Source: Chloroflexota bacterium (lineage in GTDB: Bacteria > Chloroflexota > Dehalococcoidia > Tepidiformales > Tepidiformaceae). Taken from it: a stretch of DNA of 17,045 nt. Below, piece after piece: positions 1 to 7,522 of the stretch. The notes beneath the pieces were generated by a model, which was not told where the DNA came from, ran no database searches, and saw nothing but the letters and a program-made list of their open reading frames with translations. The stretch is from contig CAUJEQ010000254.1 in NCBI GenBank assembly GCA_963169135.1, positions 1-17,045 of the forward strand, written 5' to 3'. The translations under genes and the position numbers were made by a program. How positions within the stretch are numbered: position 1 is the first letter of the stretch; each line of letters starts with the position of its first letter.

Positions 1-731
1 ACCATCGGCGTCTCAACCGATTCGCCCGTGCCGAGGATGTACACCGGCTTCGTCGGGAAGTCCTTCGCCCGGTCGGCTGCGGTCAGGATGAGGGCCCCAC
101 CGCCATCAGTGACGAGGCAGCACATGAACAGCCGGAACGGATACGCGATCATGCGCGAGTTCAGAACGTCCTCGACCGTCATCGGGTCCTTCATCATCGC
201 GTTTGGGTTCTTCGCCGCGTATTCGCGCTGGACCACCGCAACCATGGCGAGCTGTTCCTCGGTGATGCCGTACTGCTTCATGTACCGCTTCACCGGGACC
301 GTAAACATGGTTGGCGCCCCTGTCGGGCCCGCCCATTGCTCGAACTGCGCGTTCAGTCCCTGCCGCCCGCCCGGGAATCCTCCCCGGCCGATGCCCGATT
401 TGCCGCTTTCGCCATGCGTAACCAGGACTGTCGTGCACAGTCCCGACTCGATGGCCGCCACCGCGTGGCGGACGTGGATCATGAACGAGCAACCGCCGAC
501 TGACGTGCCATCGACGTACTTCGGGGTAATCCCGAGGTAATAGGCGACCTCAGTCGGGCTTGCGCCGGCGCAGGCGACACCGTCGATGTCGGAAGGCTTG
601 AGGCCGGTCTCCTTCATCGCGCGGATCGCCGATTCCGCGTGCAGGCCGAGCTGCGAGAACTCGGGGAACACTCCCAGCGGGCTCACCATCTCTGCCGCGC
701 CAACGATGGCGACACTTCCTGGCTTCACCAC
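1..731 (-). CDS. Thiolase-family protein (acetyl-CoA acetyltransferase / SCPx-thiolase-like), partial, 3' end off window
   Basis: About 243 N-terminal codons are visible and the gene continues past the left edge. The translation opens VKPGSVAIVGAAEM and has the thiolase N-domain pattern: an acidic-to-glycine turn before SPTEVAYYLGI, then GTSVGGCSF, then a helix ending in AAIESG and the strand TTVLVTHGES. Cys80 in GGCSF sits where the acyl-accepting cysteine of true thiolases lies. Related SCPx/Ltp-type proteins often have another residue there, so thiolytic activity is plausible but not proven. The start is one of two adjacent GTG codons (731 or 728), because an AAGGGGGG ribosome site lies about 10 nt upstream. 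The gene begins 4-7 nt after the stop of the DUF35 gene, so the two are almost certainly cotranscribed. Thiolase/DUF35 pairs are known as complexes in steroid side-chain and other acyl-CoA degradation. The exact substrate cannot be read from the fragment. Confidence 0.85.
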   Translation of the reverse strand, partial: MVKPGSVAIVGAAEMVSPLGVFPEFSQLGLHAESAIRAMKETGLKPSDIDGVACAGASPTEVAYYLGITPKYVDGTSVGGCSFMIHVRHAVAAIESGLCTTVLVTHGESGKSGIGRGGFPGGRQGLNAQFEQWAGPTGAPTMFTVPVKRYMKQYGITEEQLAMVAVVQREYAAKNPNAMMKDPMTVEDVLNSRMIAYPFRLFMCCLVTDGGGALILTAADRAKDFPTKPVYILGTGESVETPM

Positions 732-735
732 TGGA

Positions 736-1131
736 CTAACCCCCCTTCGCCGGCCGCCAGAGCGGCAGCGTGATCTCGTCGTTCACCTTGTGGAACACCA
801 CCTCGACGGGCATGTCGAGCTGGAGTGCTTCCGGCGTCTGCGGGCATTCGACGATGTTGGTCATCATCTTCACGCCCTCGGCGAGCTCGACAACGGCGAT
901 GGAGAATGGCGCCTCGTAGCCGGGAGGCGGGCGGTGGCTGATCACGTACGTCGCGAGCTTGCCCCGGCCACTGGCCTGGAACCACTCGACTTCCGCAAAC
1001 GGGTCGCGCGGGTCAAACGGACGCGGCGGGAAGTAAGCCAGCCCCGTCGCCTTGTTGCGCTGAATCATCAGCTTTCCCTCTTTCAGTCCGTCCCAATACG
1101 GTTTGGTTTCGGGCGTGGCCTGAGGGACCAT
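736..1131 (-). CDS. DUF35 OB-fold protein (acyl-CoA-associated), zinc-ribbon cysteines lost
   Basis: This 131-residue protein starts MVPQATPETKPYWDGLKEGK, the usual opening of DUF35 proteins, which bind acyl-CoA thiolases or aldolases as partners. The family normally has a rubredoxin-like zinc ribbon (RCxxCG, then PPRPxCPRC) before the OB fold. Here the four cysteine positions read Asn26, Thr29, Asp40 and Asp43 (in QRNKATG and RPFDPRD), so zinc cannot be bound in the usual way. The OB-fold part (GRGKLATYVISHRPPPGYE, then PFSIAVVELAEG) is intact. I chose the ATG at 1131 because it matches the family's N-terminus. In-frame ATGs at 1209 and 1215 and further upstream are possible, and none has a strong ribosome site. 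It sits just upstream of the thiolase and is probably its partner. Confidence 0.85.
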   Translation of the reverse strand: MVPQATPETKPYWDGLKEGKLMIQRNKATGLAYFPPRPFDPRDPFAEVEWFQASGRGKLATYVISHRPPPGYEAPFSIAVVELAEGVKMMTNIVECPQTPEALQLDMPVEVVFHKVNDEITLPLWRPAKGG

Positions 1132-1264
1132 CCTGGAATAGTCGTGCAAAACGTCCTGCCTTAGTGCTGGAGTCCGGCCCCCGGAGGGGTTACCGGCTCG
1201 GTTATGCATGTCCATATCTACCGTGCGCGTGAGGGTTGGGCAAGTTTGGGCAGGCGTGCCCGCC

Positions 1265-3226
1265 CTAGCTCTTCCTGTACAGCACCTCCCGCAGGTCCAG
1301 CACGAAGTTCGAGCCATCCATGCGCATGTGTCGAGAGTTGAAGCCTTCTGCATGGATCGCCAGGCGCAGGTCTGCCGGCTCGAGGTCTGCCGGGATCGAG
1401 ATCCCGGCTACCCCGCTCGCGTCGGTGATCACCCGCGCGACCTTCCCATCGCGATGGTCCGAGACCAGGATTTCGGCATCCGCGACCGGCGGCTTCTCGC
1501 CCGAAGGCTCCGCGTCGTTGTCGAGGACAGTCAGCTGGGCGGTGCGCCCATCCCGCTGCACAACCACTTCCACGTGCAAATCCCGCAGGTAGACCAGCGG
1601 TTCTGTCGTCACCGCCGCCATGCCGTCGCGCTCGGGGATGCGTGCCGGGTTCGCCCGCAGCGACACATCCTGCGTCGCCATCCCGTGGTCGGTCGTCACC
1701 ACGAACAGTGTGGATTCGAGCAGACCTCGCTCTTCCAGCGTGCGCAGGACATGTCCGATGCGCACGTCCGTCTCGTCGAGGGCCTCCCGGGCGCCTTCGT
1801 GGTGCGGACCGTAGTCGTGCGCGGACGAGTCAGGCTGCGCGAACTCGTGGTAGGTGAAGATGGGCGCCGGGTGCGATTCATCCAGGAACAGTTGTCGTGC
1901 CTGCGCAAGCGCCCGGTTATCGATCTGCCCCTGGAGTTTGTGTCCGTCGCTTTCCAGTTCGTTGTACCAGCGCGGGCTGATCTCGTGCTCGGTCTCCTTC
2001 GTCAACATGATCAGCTCGCCCCTGTCGCCTACCAGCCGCCGTTCCAACGAGGCATGGTCGGCACCTCGCGTGCACGGCTCGTTGATCGAGGCGGTGAACG
2101 CGCCGGCCATCCCGTCCCATTTGCCAAACACCCGGTGAAACGCCTCGTAGAGCGTCTCCACCCCTGGCGCCAGGAACCGCGCGGTGTCGAACTGCTGCCC
2201 CTGGGGCGAAACCGTCTCTCGCGTTTCCCGCAGGTAATAGCTCGGATTCACGACATCGTGATGCCCGCACCAGGCCCCTGTTCCGATCGCGTTGTGACTC
2301 GGCCATGTGATGCTTGGGAAGTTGGTGATGCTCCCGTACTCAAACAGTGCCCCGTTCGCGATGAGCCGCCGCAGGTTCGGGATAGCGTCCGGGTTCTCCT
2401 CGAGCCGTTGCCGCAATTCCGCGTGTGACTGCCCGTCGAGCAGCATGATGTACACCCGCTCGGGTCTCCCGTTCGCCGGATCGAACACTTCCTCCAGCAC
2501 GCGCCCGTCCTGGCGCTCCAGGTACACATCCGGGGCAACTCTCCGTTCGCTGCTGGTGCGGCCGGTCTGGTCCTTCCCGTCGATCAGCGGGAATCTCATC
2601 AGCCGGGCGACTGTCGGCGCAATGTCTACCTGCTTCGACTCTGCGTCGATGAGCGCGCCGCGTTTCACCCCCGGGCCCGAAAAAACCAGCGGCGACCGCG
2701 ACTGGATCACGTCGAGCGCACCATGTTGGCCCGGCTGGCGCCCGTACGCGTAACTCTTTGGGTTCACCACCAGGTCGGGCGCGTTGGGGCTGTCGAACAG
2801 CTGAGAAATCCGCTCATAGGCGTAGGGGTAGGTGAGCGCTCCCGGTTCGACGAACGCCCGCTGGAGGTCGTCGGGGTTGCCCGCCGCAGCCAGCTCCTCC
2901 CTCAGCGTGCCCAGGGCACGGTGATCTTGCCGCTCGAGGGGATTTTCGCCAGCGACCTCGATCACCTCGTAGGTGTATCCACGGGGGCCGTATCGCCTAA
3001 TCCACCGGACCATCCCGCGGAGCGCCCATGCCTCGTAGCTCCAACTGCCGTCCCGTGCCTGCCGTGCTGTGGCCACGAAGTCGGTCCACGCCCGGCCGTC
3101 TTCACTGGTCAGGAGCTTGTGGATGGCGAGGTTCCCCGACTCCTCCTGGTTGTGGTCGAGCCCCTGTCCGCCCGGCCGTTCCGGGCCGACGCATTCGATC
3201 GAATGGGCACTTGTGCTTGGGGTCAT
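1265..3226 (-). CDS. Alkaline phosphatase superfamily hydrolase (phosphodiesterase / nucleotide pyrophosphatase-like), apparently permuted
   Basis: A 653-residue protein with metal-site signatures of the alkaline phosphatase superfamily. They are Asp264 in MLLDG, a probable nucleophile Thr307 in SITWPSH, Asp466 and His470 in DSSAHDYGPHH, and Asp513-His514 in TTDHGM. The remaining metal-ligand histidine, normally C-terminal, has no candidate after TTDHGM. A match occurs near the N-terminus instead: His168 in GQHGALD, followed by SPLVFSGPGVKRG and VDIAPTVARLM, typical of the C-terminal end of such domains. The order therefore looks circularly permuted, or like two half domains. Residues about 550-653 form an extra beta-rich tail with an Ig/carboxypeptidase-regulatory look (TDASGVAGISIPADL). 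No signal peptide is evident. The start at 3226 follows a GGAG about 8 nt upstream. It lies 68 nt downstream of the CMD gene in the same direction. The substrate (phosphodiester, nucleotide or sulfate) is unknown. Confidence 0.85.
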   Translation of the reverse strand: MTPSTSAHSIECVGPERPGGQGLDHNQEESGNLAIHKLLTSEDGRAWTDFVATARQARDGSWSYEAWALRGMVRWIRRYGPRGYTYEVIEVAGENPLERQDHRALGTLREELAAAGNPDDLQRAFVEPGALTYPYAYERISQLFDSPNAPDLVVNPKSYAYGRQPGQHGALDVIQSRSPLVFSGPGVKRGALIDAESKQVDIAPTVARLMRFPLIDGKDQTGRTSSERRVAPDVYLERQDGRVLEEVFDPANGRPERVYIMLLDGQSHAELRQRLEENPDAIPNLRRLIANGALFEYGSITNFPSITWPSHNAIGTGAWCGHHDVVNPSYYLRETRETVSPQGQQFDTARFLAPGVETLYEAFHRVFGKWDGMAGAFTASINEPCTRGADHASLERRLVGDRGELIMLTKETEHEISPRWYNELESDGHKLQGQIDNRALAQARQLFLDESHPAPIFTYHEFAQPDSSAHDYGPHHEGAREALDETDVRIGHVLRTLEERGLLESTLFVVTTDHGMATQDVSLRANPARIPERDGMAAVTTEPLVYLRDLHVEVVVQRDGRTAQLTVLDNDAEPSGEKPPVADAEILVSDHRDGKVARVITDASGVAGISIPADLEPADLRLAIHAEGFNSRHMRMDGSNFVLDLREVLYRKS

Positions 3227-3294
3227 GGGGGTCTCCGGCGCGGCAGTTGCCGAATCCTAGCATCCACGCTCCGCGTTTACCGGCGAGGCGCGCC

Positions 3295-3843
3295 TCACGC
3301 CCCGAGCTGCCAGCCCACGAACGGTCCCTCCGTCTCGACCTCCATCGCCCCCAGGAACTTCGCCGTCATCAGGTAGTAGCCCACAAGCAGGTTGATCCCC
3401 ACCACGGTCGCGGGCGGGAAGTGCGCGGCGAGCGACTCGTGGAGATCCGTCGGCGGGTGGTCACTCGCCGCCAGCGCGTCTACATACGCCAGGATCGCCC
3501 GCTCCGTCTCCGAGTAGAGGTCGCTCGCCCGCCAGTGATGCAGGGCCACGATGCGCCCGTCGGATAGGCCCGCCCGGCGCCCGATGCTCACGTGCTGGTG
3601 CCACTCGTAGGCGCTGTGCTGGAGGATCGCCGTCCGCAGGATGACCAGTTCGCGGGTCTGCACATCCAGACCGCATTCGCTCCAGAGCCCGTTTCCCAGC
3701 CGAAGGTATGCTCGCCAGACCACCGGGTTGTTCGCCATCGTCCGGAAGATGTTGGGCAACACGCCTTGCGTGGTGTTCTTGTCCCACACGTACTGGAGTT
3801 CCTGCGGGATGTTCGAACGCAGGGCAAATGGCAACCGGGCCAT
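3295..3843 (-). CDS. Carboxymuconolactone decarboxylase (CMD/AhpD-like) family protein
   Basis: About 182 residues, all-helical. The CMD core reads ELVILRTAILQHSAYEWHQH followed by SIGRRAGLSDGRI, matching the family pattern of Glu/Arg, then EWxxH, then a GLS turn. The AhpD-type CxxC redox pair is absent, so this is a decarboxylase-like or uncharacterised CMD protein and not a peroxidase partner. Glu and His of EWHQH are the likely active-site residues. I chose the ATG at 3843 because GGAGTGA lies about 11 nt upstream. A GTG at 3855 (NKP extension) is possible but would overlap that ribosome site. The gene is followed by the phosphodiesterase-like gene in the same direction and diverges from the LLM oxidoreductase. 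A role in aromatic or xenobiotic breakdown is common in the family but is only inferred here. Confidence 0.85.
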   Translation of the reverse strand: MARLPFALRSNIPQELQYVWDKNTTQGVLPNIFRTMANNPVVWRAYLRLGNGLWSECGLDVQTRELVILRTAILQHSAYEWHQHVSIGRRAGLSDGRIVALHHWRASDLYSETERAILAYVDALAASDHPPTDLHESLAAHFPPATVVGINLLVGYYLMTAKFLGAMEVETEGPFVGWQLGA

Positions 3844-3903
3844 AGGTTTGTTCACTCCGCGAATAAGGTGCGCGAAGCATACCTGTCCAGGCCGCTCGGT
3901 GCC

Positions 3904-3933
3904 CTGTCAATCCCCGCCCCGCCCTGTTAGGAT
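3904..3933 (+). promoter_or_regulatory. Weak candidate promoter for the LLM oxidoreductase gene
   Basis: In the gap between the divergent CMD and LLM genes, CTGTCA (3904-3909) and TAGGAT (3928-3933) are spaced by 18 nt, each with four of six matches to the sigma-70 consensus. The gene starts 67 nt further on. The rest of this gap shows nothing clear. This is a pattern match only. Confidence 0.25.
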
Positions 3934-3999
3934 TGCGCCCGCGTTCCCTCCGGTGGCCCCCCGGTCGCGCAATGCTCAATCGGCATCAGGAGATTCGCA

Positions 4000-5025
4000 G
4001 TGAGCGATAAGCGCAAGTTCTGGGGAATCGTCTCCCCCATGCCCGCACCAATGATTCAGGCCCAGGCTCAGCAACTCGAAGCGATGGGCCTCGAGGGCGT
4101 CTTCGCCCCACAGGTCTATGGCCCGCCGTTCATCCCGCTCGCTGTCGCAGCCGGCGCGACCACCCGCCTCAAGCTCGCATCCGGTATCGCCCTCGCCTTC
4201 ACTCGGAGCCCGTTCGAAACGGCCGTTGCCGCCATGGACATGGACATGATCAGCGGTGGGCGCTTCACCCTCGGCCTCGGCTCGAGCGTCCGCTCCTGGA
4301 GCGAAGGGTTCTTCGGCATGCCCTACGGCAAACCCGTCGAACACCTCCGTGAAGTGATCGAAATCGTCCGGCTCGTCATCCAGAAGAGCCACACCGGCGA
4401 GCTCACCCGCTACGAGGGCAAATACCACAACCTCGATTTCAGCGAGTTCCAGTCCCTCCGTGCCCCCTTGCGCACCGACATCCCCATCTGGGTCGCCGGG
4501 CTGCGGCAGCCTATCCTCCGAATGGGGGCCGAGGTCGCCGATGGCATCATCGGCCACCCCATCTGGTCAGTTGAATGGGCGACAACGAAGGTGATGGATG
4601 ACATCAACGCCGGGCTTGCGAAGGCTGGCCGGCAGCGCTCGGATGTGGAGTTCAACGCGTGGCTCTTCGTGGCCCCGAATGCCGACCGGAAGCAAGCGAT
4701 TGAAGACGCGAAGGCCACCGTCGCCTTCTACGCCGGCGTCGAACAATATGAGCCCTACTTTACCGCCCACGGCTTCGGCAAGGAGGCGAAGATGCTCCAG
4801 GAAGGCGTCAAGAGCTCCGGCGGCTACCTCAGCGTCAAGCACCTCGTCCCCGACGAAATGGCCCAGACATTCGTTGTTTGCGGCACTCCGGATGAGGTCA
4901 GGGCGCGCGTCGAAAAGGTCTGGGATGTCGCCGATTCCGTCTCACTCAGCCCGCCTGCGTACGCGCTTGCCCCGGAACAGGTGATGGCCTACGCAATGGC
5001 GATCGCCCAGCTGTTCTACTCGTAA
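4000..5025 (+). CDS. LLM-class (luciferase-like) oxidoreductase, probably F420-dependent
   Basis: A 341-residue TIM-barrel oxidoreductase of the luciferase-like monooxygenase family, close to the family's usual length. Typical stretches are GLEGVFAPQVYGPPFIPLA near the N-terminus, TTRLKLASGIALAFTRSPFE (cofactor-side strand), the MISGGRFTLGLGSS loop, and IPIWVAGLRQPILRMGAEVADG in the second half. The enzyme probably transfers hydride between F420 (or FMN) and an organic substrate in the cytoplasm. The presence of a DDN-like protein at 14084 supports an F420-using host. The GTG start at 4000 is chosen because AGGAG lies 7 nt upstream. It is monocistronic and converges on the small membrane-protein gene ending at 5037. 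The substrate is unknown. FMN-dependent monooxygenase activity is an alternative. Confidence 0.9.
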   Translation: MSDKRKFWGIVSPMPAPMIQAQAQQLEAMGLEGVFAPQVYGPPFIPLAVAAGATTRLKLASGIALAFTRSPFETAVAAMDMDMISGGRFTLGLGSSVRSWSEGFFGMPYGKPVEHLREVIEIVRLVIQKSHTGELTRYEGKYHNLDFSEFQSLRAPLRTDIPIWVAGLRQPILRMGAEVADGIIGHPIWSVEWATTKVMDDINAGLAKAGRQRSDVEFNAWLFVAPNADRKQAIEDAKATVAFYAGVEQYEPYFTAHGFGKEAKMLQEGVKSSGGYLSVKHLVPDEMAQTFVVCGTPDEVRARVEKVWDVADSVSLSPPAYALAPEQVMAYAMAIAQLFYS

Positions 5026-5036
5026 GCACCGCCGGT

Positions 5037-5249
5037 TCAGTCACCGGACTGGCTGGCCGATGCCAGCTCAGGCTGCCGGCTGCGCCAGCGCACCGAGACG
5101 ATTGTCAGGGCCGCACACGCACCGGTCAGGCCCGCACTGTCGATCCCTGCGGTCTCGCCCATCGCCACCCTCAATACCAGTTCCATGCCGCACCAGATTG
5201 CCGCTGGCCACGCGACAATTTCGAACAGGAAGTAGGCGCCTGCCCTCAT
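5037..5249 (-). CDS. Small membrane protein, 70 aa, unknown function
   Basis: A short protein with two hydrophobic stretches: residues about 6-31 (AYFLFEIVAWPAAIWCG, then LVLRVAM) and about 38-53 (SAGLTGACAALTIVSV). The tail is polar and basic to serine-rich (RWRSRQPELASASQSGD). I recognise no family. The ATG overlaps the stop codon of the upstream GGDEF/HD-GYP gene in an ATGA arrangement, which implies translational coupling and makes the small frame likely to be real. It may modulate or anchor the signalling protein at the membrane, but that rests only on the coupling. Confidence 0.65.
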   Translation of the reverse strand: MRAGAYFLFEIVAWPAAIWCGMELVLRVAMGETAGIDSAGLTGACAALTIVSVRWRSRQPELASASQSGD

Positions 5250-6838
5250 GCGGCCGCCTCGTTCCCGCCGAATTCCCGCTGGATCATCGCCACGAACGCC
5301 CGGGCGAGGTCCGGGTCGAACTGGGTCCCGCGCCCGTTCACAATCTCCTCGATCGCCCGTTCGAACGTGAGCCCTTTCCGGTACGGCCGGTCGGTGGTCA
5401 TCGCGCTGTACGCGTCGGCAAGAGTGAACAACCGCGTCGGGAGTGTAATTGCGGTCCCCTTCAGGTGGCCCGGGTACCCGTTGCCGTCGAATCGCTCGTG
5501 ATGGTGCCGCACCAGGTTCACTACGGTGTCGTAGTCGGTGACGGCGGCGGTGATCGCCGCTCCCATCACCGGGTGCTCTTCCATGCTCCGCCGCTCGCTC
5601 GCTGTCAACTGACCGGGCTTTCTCAGGATCTCGTCCGGGACCACGATCTTCCCAAGGTCGTGGATCGGCCCGCCGATGGCGATCGCGTTGAGTTGGTCTT
5701 CATCGAACTGCAGCTCGCGTGCAACTGTCAGTGCAAGCTGCGTCGCATGGTCGCTATGGAACCGCGTATAGCTGTCCCGGCGGTCGATCGCCTTCACGAG
5801 GTTCCGCAATGCCTTGAGGTTCCCCACCTTCAGGAGCGATTCGGCTGAGGCTGGCCCCCCCGGCGCCGGCGCCACTGTCGGGGCCACCGCCTTGTCCAGG
5901 TACATGTGGTCTTCCGCTTCCGCAATCAGGTCACGCGGCGATTCCACGCCTCGGAATGCTGCGACGCCGCAACTGATGCGGGTGGGCAGGGTGATCCGCG
6001 CTCCATTGACCACCTCGATCTCGGCCACTGCTCGCCGCACGCGTTCCATCACCTGCCTCGCCTCGGGCGCGGTCGCGTCCGGGAATACCACAACGAACTC
6101 GTCGCCCCCGAACCTGGCAAATTGTGCCGGCGGCTCGATGAACCTCGCCAGCGCCGAGGTCACGCGCTTGAGCACCTGGTCGCCCTCTTCATGTCCCACG
6201 AAGTCGTTCAACAGCTTGAAGTTGTCGATGTCCACGTAGGCCACCGAGAGCGGCCGGTTGTGGCGCTGCGAAGCCGTCACTGCATCGACAATGAACTCGT
6301 CGATGAAGCGTCGGTTCGGGCTCCCGGTCAGTGCGTCCGTGTAGGCGAGTTTTCGGTAGACGGCGGCCTGCTCGGCGGCTATCTGCCTTTCCCGGCTGTC
6401 CACTGCCTTGTTCAGCAGGTGCCACAGGATCTCCGCGTCGAAGGGCTTGCCCAGGAAGTCGTCGGCCCCGGCCTTCATCGACCGCACCGCTACGTCAACG
6501 TCCACGAAACCAGTGATGGCCACGATCCCGCTCGCCGGCGAGAGCTCCCGCGCCTTCGCAATCACATCCAGGCCTGACATGTCCGGCAGGCTGATGTCGC
6601 AGGCGATCGCATCAAACGGCGCCGAGGCGATCGCCTGGATCGCGCTCGCGCCCGACCGAGCGACCGTGATGTCGGGTGTATGTTGGCCCAGCACGAGCTG
6701 AATCAGCCGCCCCAATGCAGGGTCGTCCTCAATGACGAGGACACGCTGGGGGCCACGCCCACGGTGCAAGTGCACGGGTTCCACGTGGTGATTGTCGGCT
6801 GTACGCAGCGGATATGAAGACGTCCACCGTGAATCCAT
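5246..6838 (-). CDS. Response regulator with GGDEF and HD-GYP domains (cyclic-di-GMP turnover)
   Basis: A 530-residue three-domain protein. The REC domain (about 31-145) has the acidic pair Asp38-Asp39, phosphoacceptor Asp81 in ACDISLPDMSG, Thr108 and Lys131. The GGDEF domain (about 165-315) has an intact GGDEF at 244-248 and DIDNFK upstream, so it may make c-di-GMP. The inhibitory I-site RxxD is absent, being EPPA at that point. The HD-GYP domain (about 335-525) has His361, His393-Asp394 in HDLGK, His422, HHERFDGNGYP (GYP at 454-456) and Asp475 in LADAYSAM, so it may also degrade c-di-GMP. No sensor kinase is encoded in view. The gene starts 15 nt after the DtxR/MntR regulator and overlaps the small membrane protein gene by 4 nt, suggesting a three-gene operon. 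The ATG at 6838 has no clear ribosome site, so translation may depend on coupling. GTG codons around residues 20-23 are weaker alternatives. Confidence 0.93.
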   Translation of the reverse strand: MDSRWTSSYPLRTADNHHVEPVHLHRGRGPQRVLVIEDDPALGRLIQLVLGQHTPDITVARSGASAIQAIASAPFDAIACDISLPDMSGLDVIAKARELSPASGIVAITGFVDVDVAVRSMKAGADDFLGKPFDAEILWHLLNKAVDSRERQIAAEQAAVYRKLAYTDALTGSPNRRFIDEFIVDAVTASQRHNRPLSVAYVDIDNFKLLNDFVGHEEGDQVLKRVTSALARFIEPPAQFARFGGDEFVVVFPDATAPEARQVMERVRRAVAEIEVVNGARITLPTRISCGVAAFRGVESPRDLIAEAEDHMYLDKAVAPTVAPAPGGPASAESLLKVGNLKALRNLVKAIDRRDSYTRFHSDHATQLALTVARELQFDEDQLNAIAIGGPIHDLGKIVVPDEILRKPGQLTASERRSMEEHPVMGAAITAAVTDYDTVVNLVRHHHERFDGNGYPGHLKGTAITLPTRLFTLADAYSAMTTDRPYRKGLTFERAIEEIVNGRGTQFDPDLARAFVAMIQREFGGNEAAA

Positions 6839-6853
6839 CGGGGCCGAGTGCCA

Positions 6854-7522
6854 TTACGTCGCCGGCACCACCCAGATTCGCCCGGCCACCTGCGTCCCCA
6901 TCACCACCGGCCGACCCTCGATTTGAGCCGTGACGGTCCCCCGGTATGGCGCGACCGATTCGACCAGCACCTGCTGGCCAGGCCTGATCCCTTCCTCATC
7001 GAAGAACTGCAAGAGCTGCTCGTCCTCCTCGAACACCCGGTCGATCACGGCCTGTTGGCCTTCCCTGATGTCCGCCAACGTCGTCATCGAAAGCCTGCGG
7101 TTCGGGCCGTGTCCCGGAATGGGATACCCGAACGGGCTGCGTTGGGGGCGCCCCAGGGTCTCGAACAGGTGCGGCTCGGTGATGTCCGAGATGCCGTGCT
7201 CCAGCAGGTGCGCCTCTTCGTAGGCCCGCCACCACGGCACCTTTAAGACGTTCGTAATCAGGCACTCCGCCAGCCGGTGCCGCCGAACCATCTGCTCCGC
7301 CCGTCTCAGGCCCTCGGGTGTCAGGTGAATCGTCTTTCGCGTGTCGGTGCTCACCAGTCCATCGCGGATGAGCCGCTTCAACATCCCGGCCACCGAGGGT
7401 GGGGTGATCTCGAGCCGGTCGGCCAGGCGCACCGCGATCACATCGAGCCCTTCGTCGTGGCTCAGGCGGTAAATCGCCGTCAGGTAGTCGTCGGTTGCGA
7501 CGTTCGAGACTTGCTTCGGCAT
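6854..7522 (-). CDS. DtxR/MntR-family metal-dependent transcriptional regulator
   Basis: A 222-residue regulator with an N-terminal winged helix (about 8-68, TDDYLTAIYRLSHDEG to RKTIHLTPEG), a metal-binding dimerisation region (about 70-150) and a C-terminal SH3/FeoA-like domain (about 150-222, GTVTAQIEGRPVVMG). Metal-site positions are Asp12 (DDYL), His82 and Glu86 in RRHRLAE, and His105, Glu108 and His109 in EEAHLLEH. Asp at position 12 matches manganese-type MntR (Asp8 in B. subtilis) and differs from Met10 of iron-type DtxR. The Cys102/Glu99 position is His105 here, an unusual mixture. I prefer the ATG at 7522 (MPKQVSN). A GTG at 7615 would add a cysteine-bearing stretch with no ribosome site. 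The metal (Mn or Fe) and targets are unproven. The neighbouring diiron-type genes make metal homeostasis a natural context. Confidence 0.88.
   Translation of the reverse strand: MPKQVSNVATDDYLTAIYRLSHDEGLDVIAVRLADRLEITPPSVAGMLKRLIRDGLVSTDTRKTIHLTPEGLRRAEQMVRRHRLAECLITNVLKVPWWRAYEEAHLLEHGISDITEPHLFETLGRPQRSPFGYPIPGHGPNRRLSMTTLADIREGQQAVIDRVFEEDEQLLQFFDEEGIRPGQQVLVESVAPYRGTVTAQIEGRPVVMGTQVAGRIWVVPAT

Noticed and set aside
1240..1264. Possible terminator after the phosphodiesterase-like gene (GGGCA-CGCC-TGCCC)
   Set aside because: The stem is only 5 bp with no T run, and the next gene in the same direction follows, so it is too weak to call.
1208..2428. Long plus-strand open frame (406 codons) opposite the phosphodiesterase-like gene
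   Set aside because: It is antisense to a gene with clear catalytic motifs and reads as Arg/Val-rich low-complexity sequence, as mirror frames do in GC-rich DNA.
3285..3296. GAGGCGCGCCTC palindrome at the end of the CMD gene
   Set aside because: A 12-bp GC palindrome overlapping a stop codon is common by chance at this base composition. It has no T tract.
5060..5848. Plus-strand frame of 262 codons opposite the HD-GYP region
   Set aside because: Antisense to well-defined HD-GYP motifs, with Arg/Pro/His-rich shadow composition.
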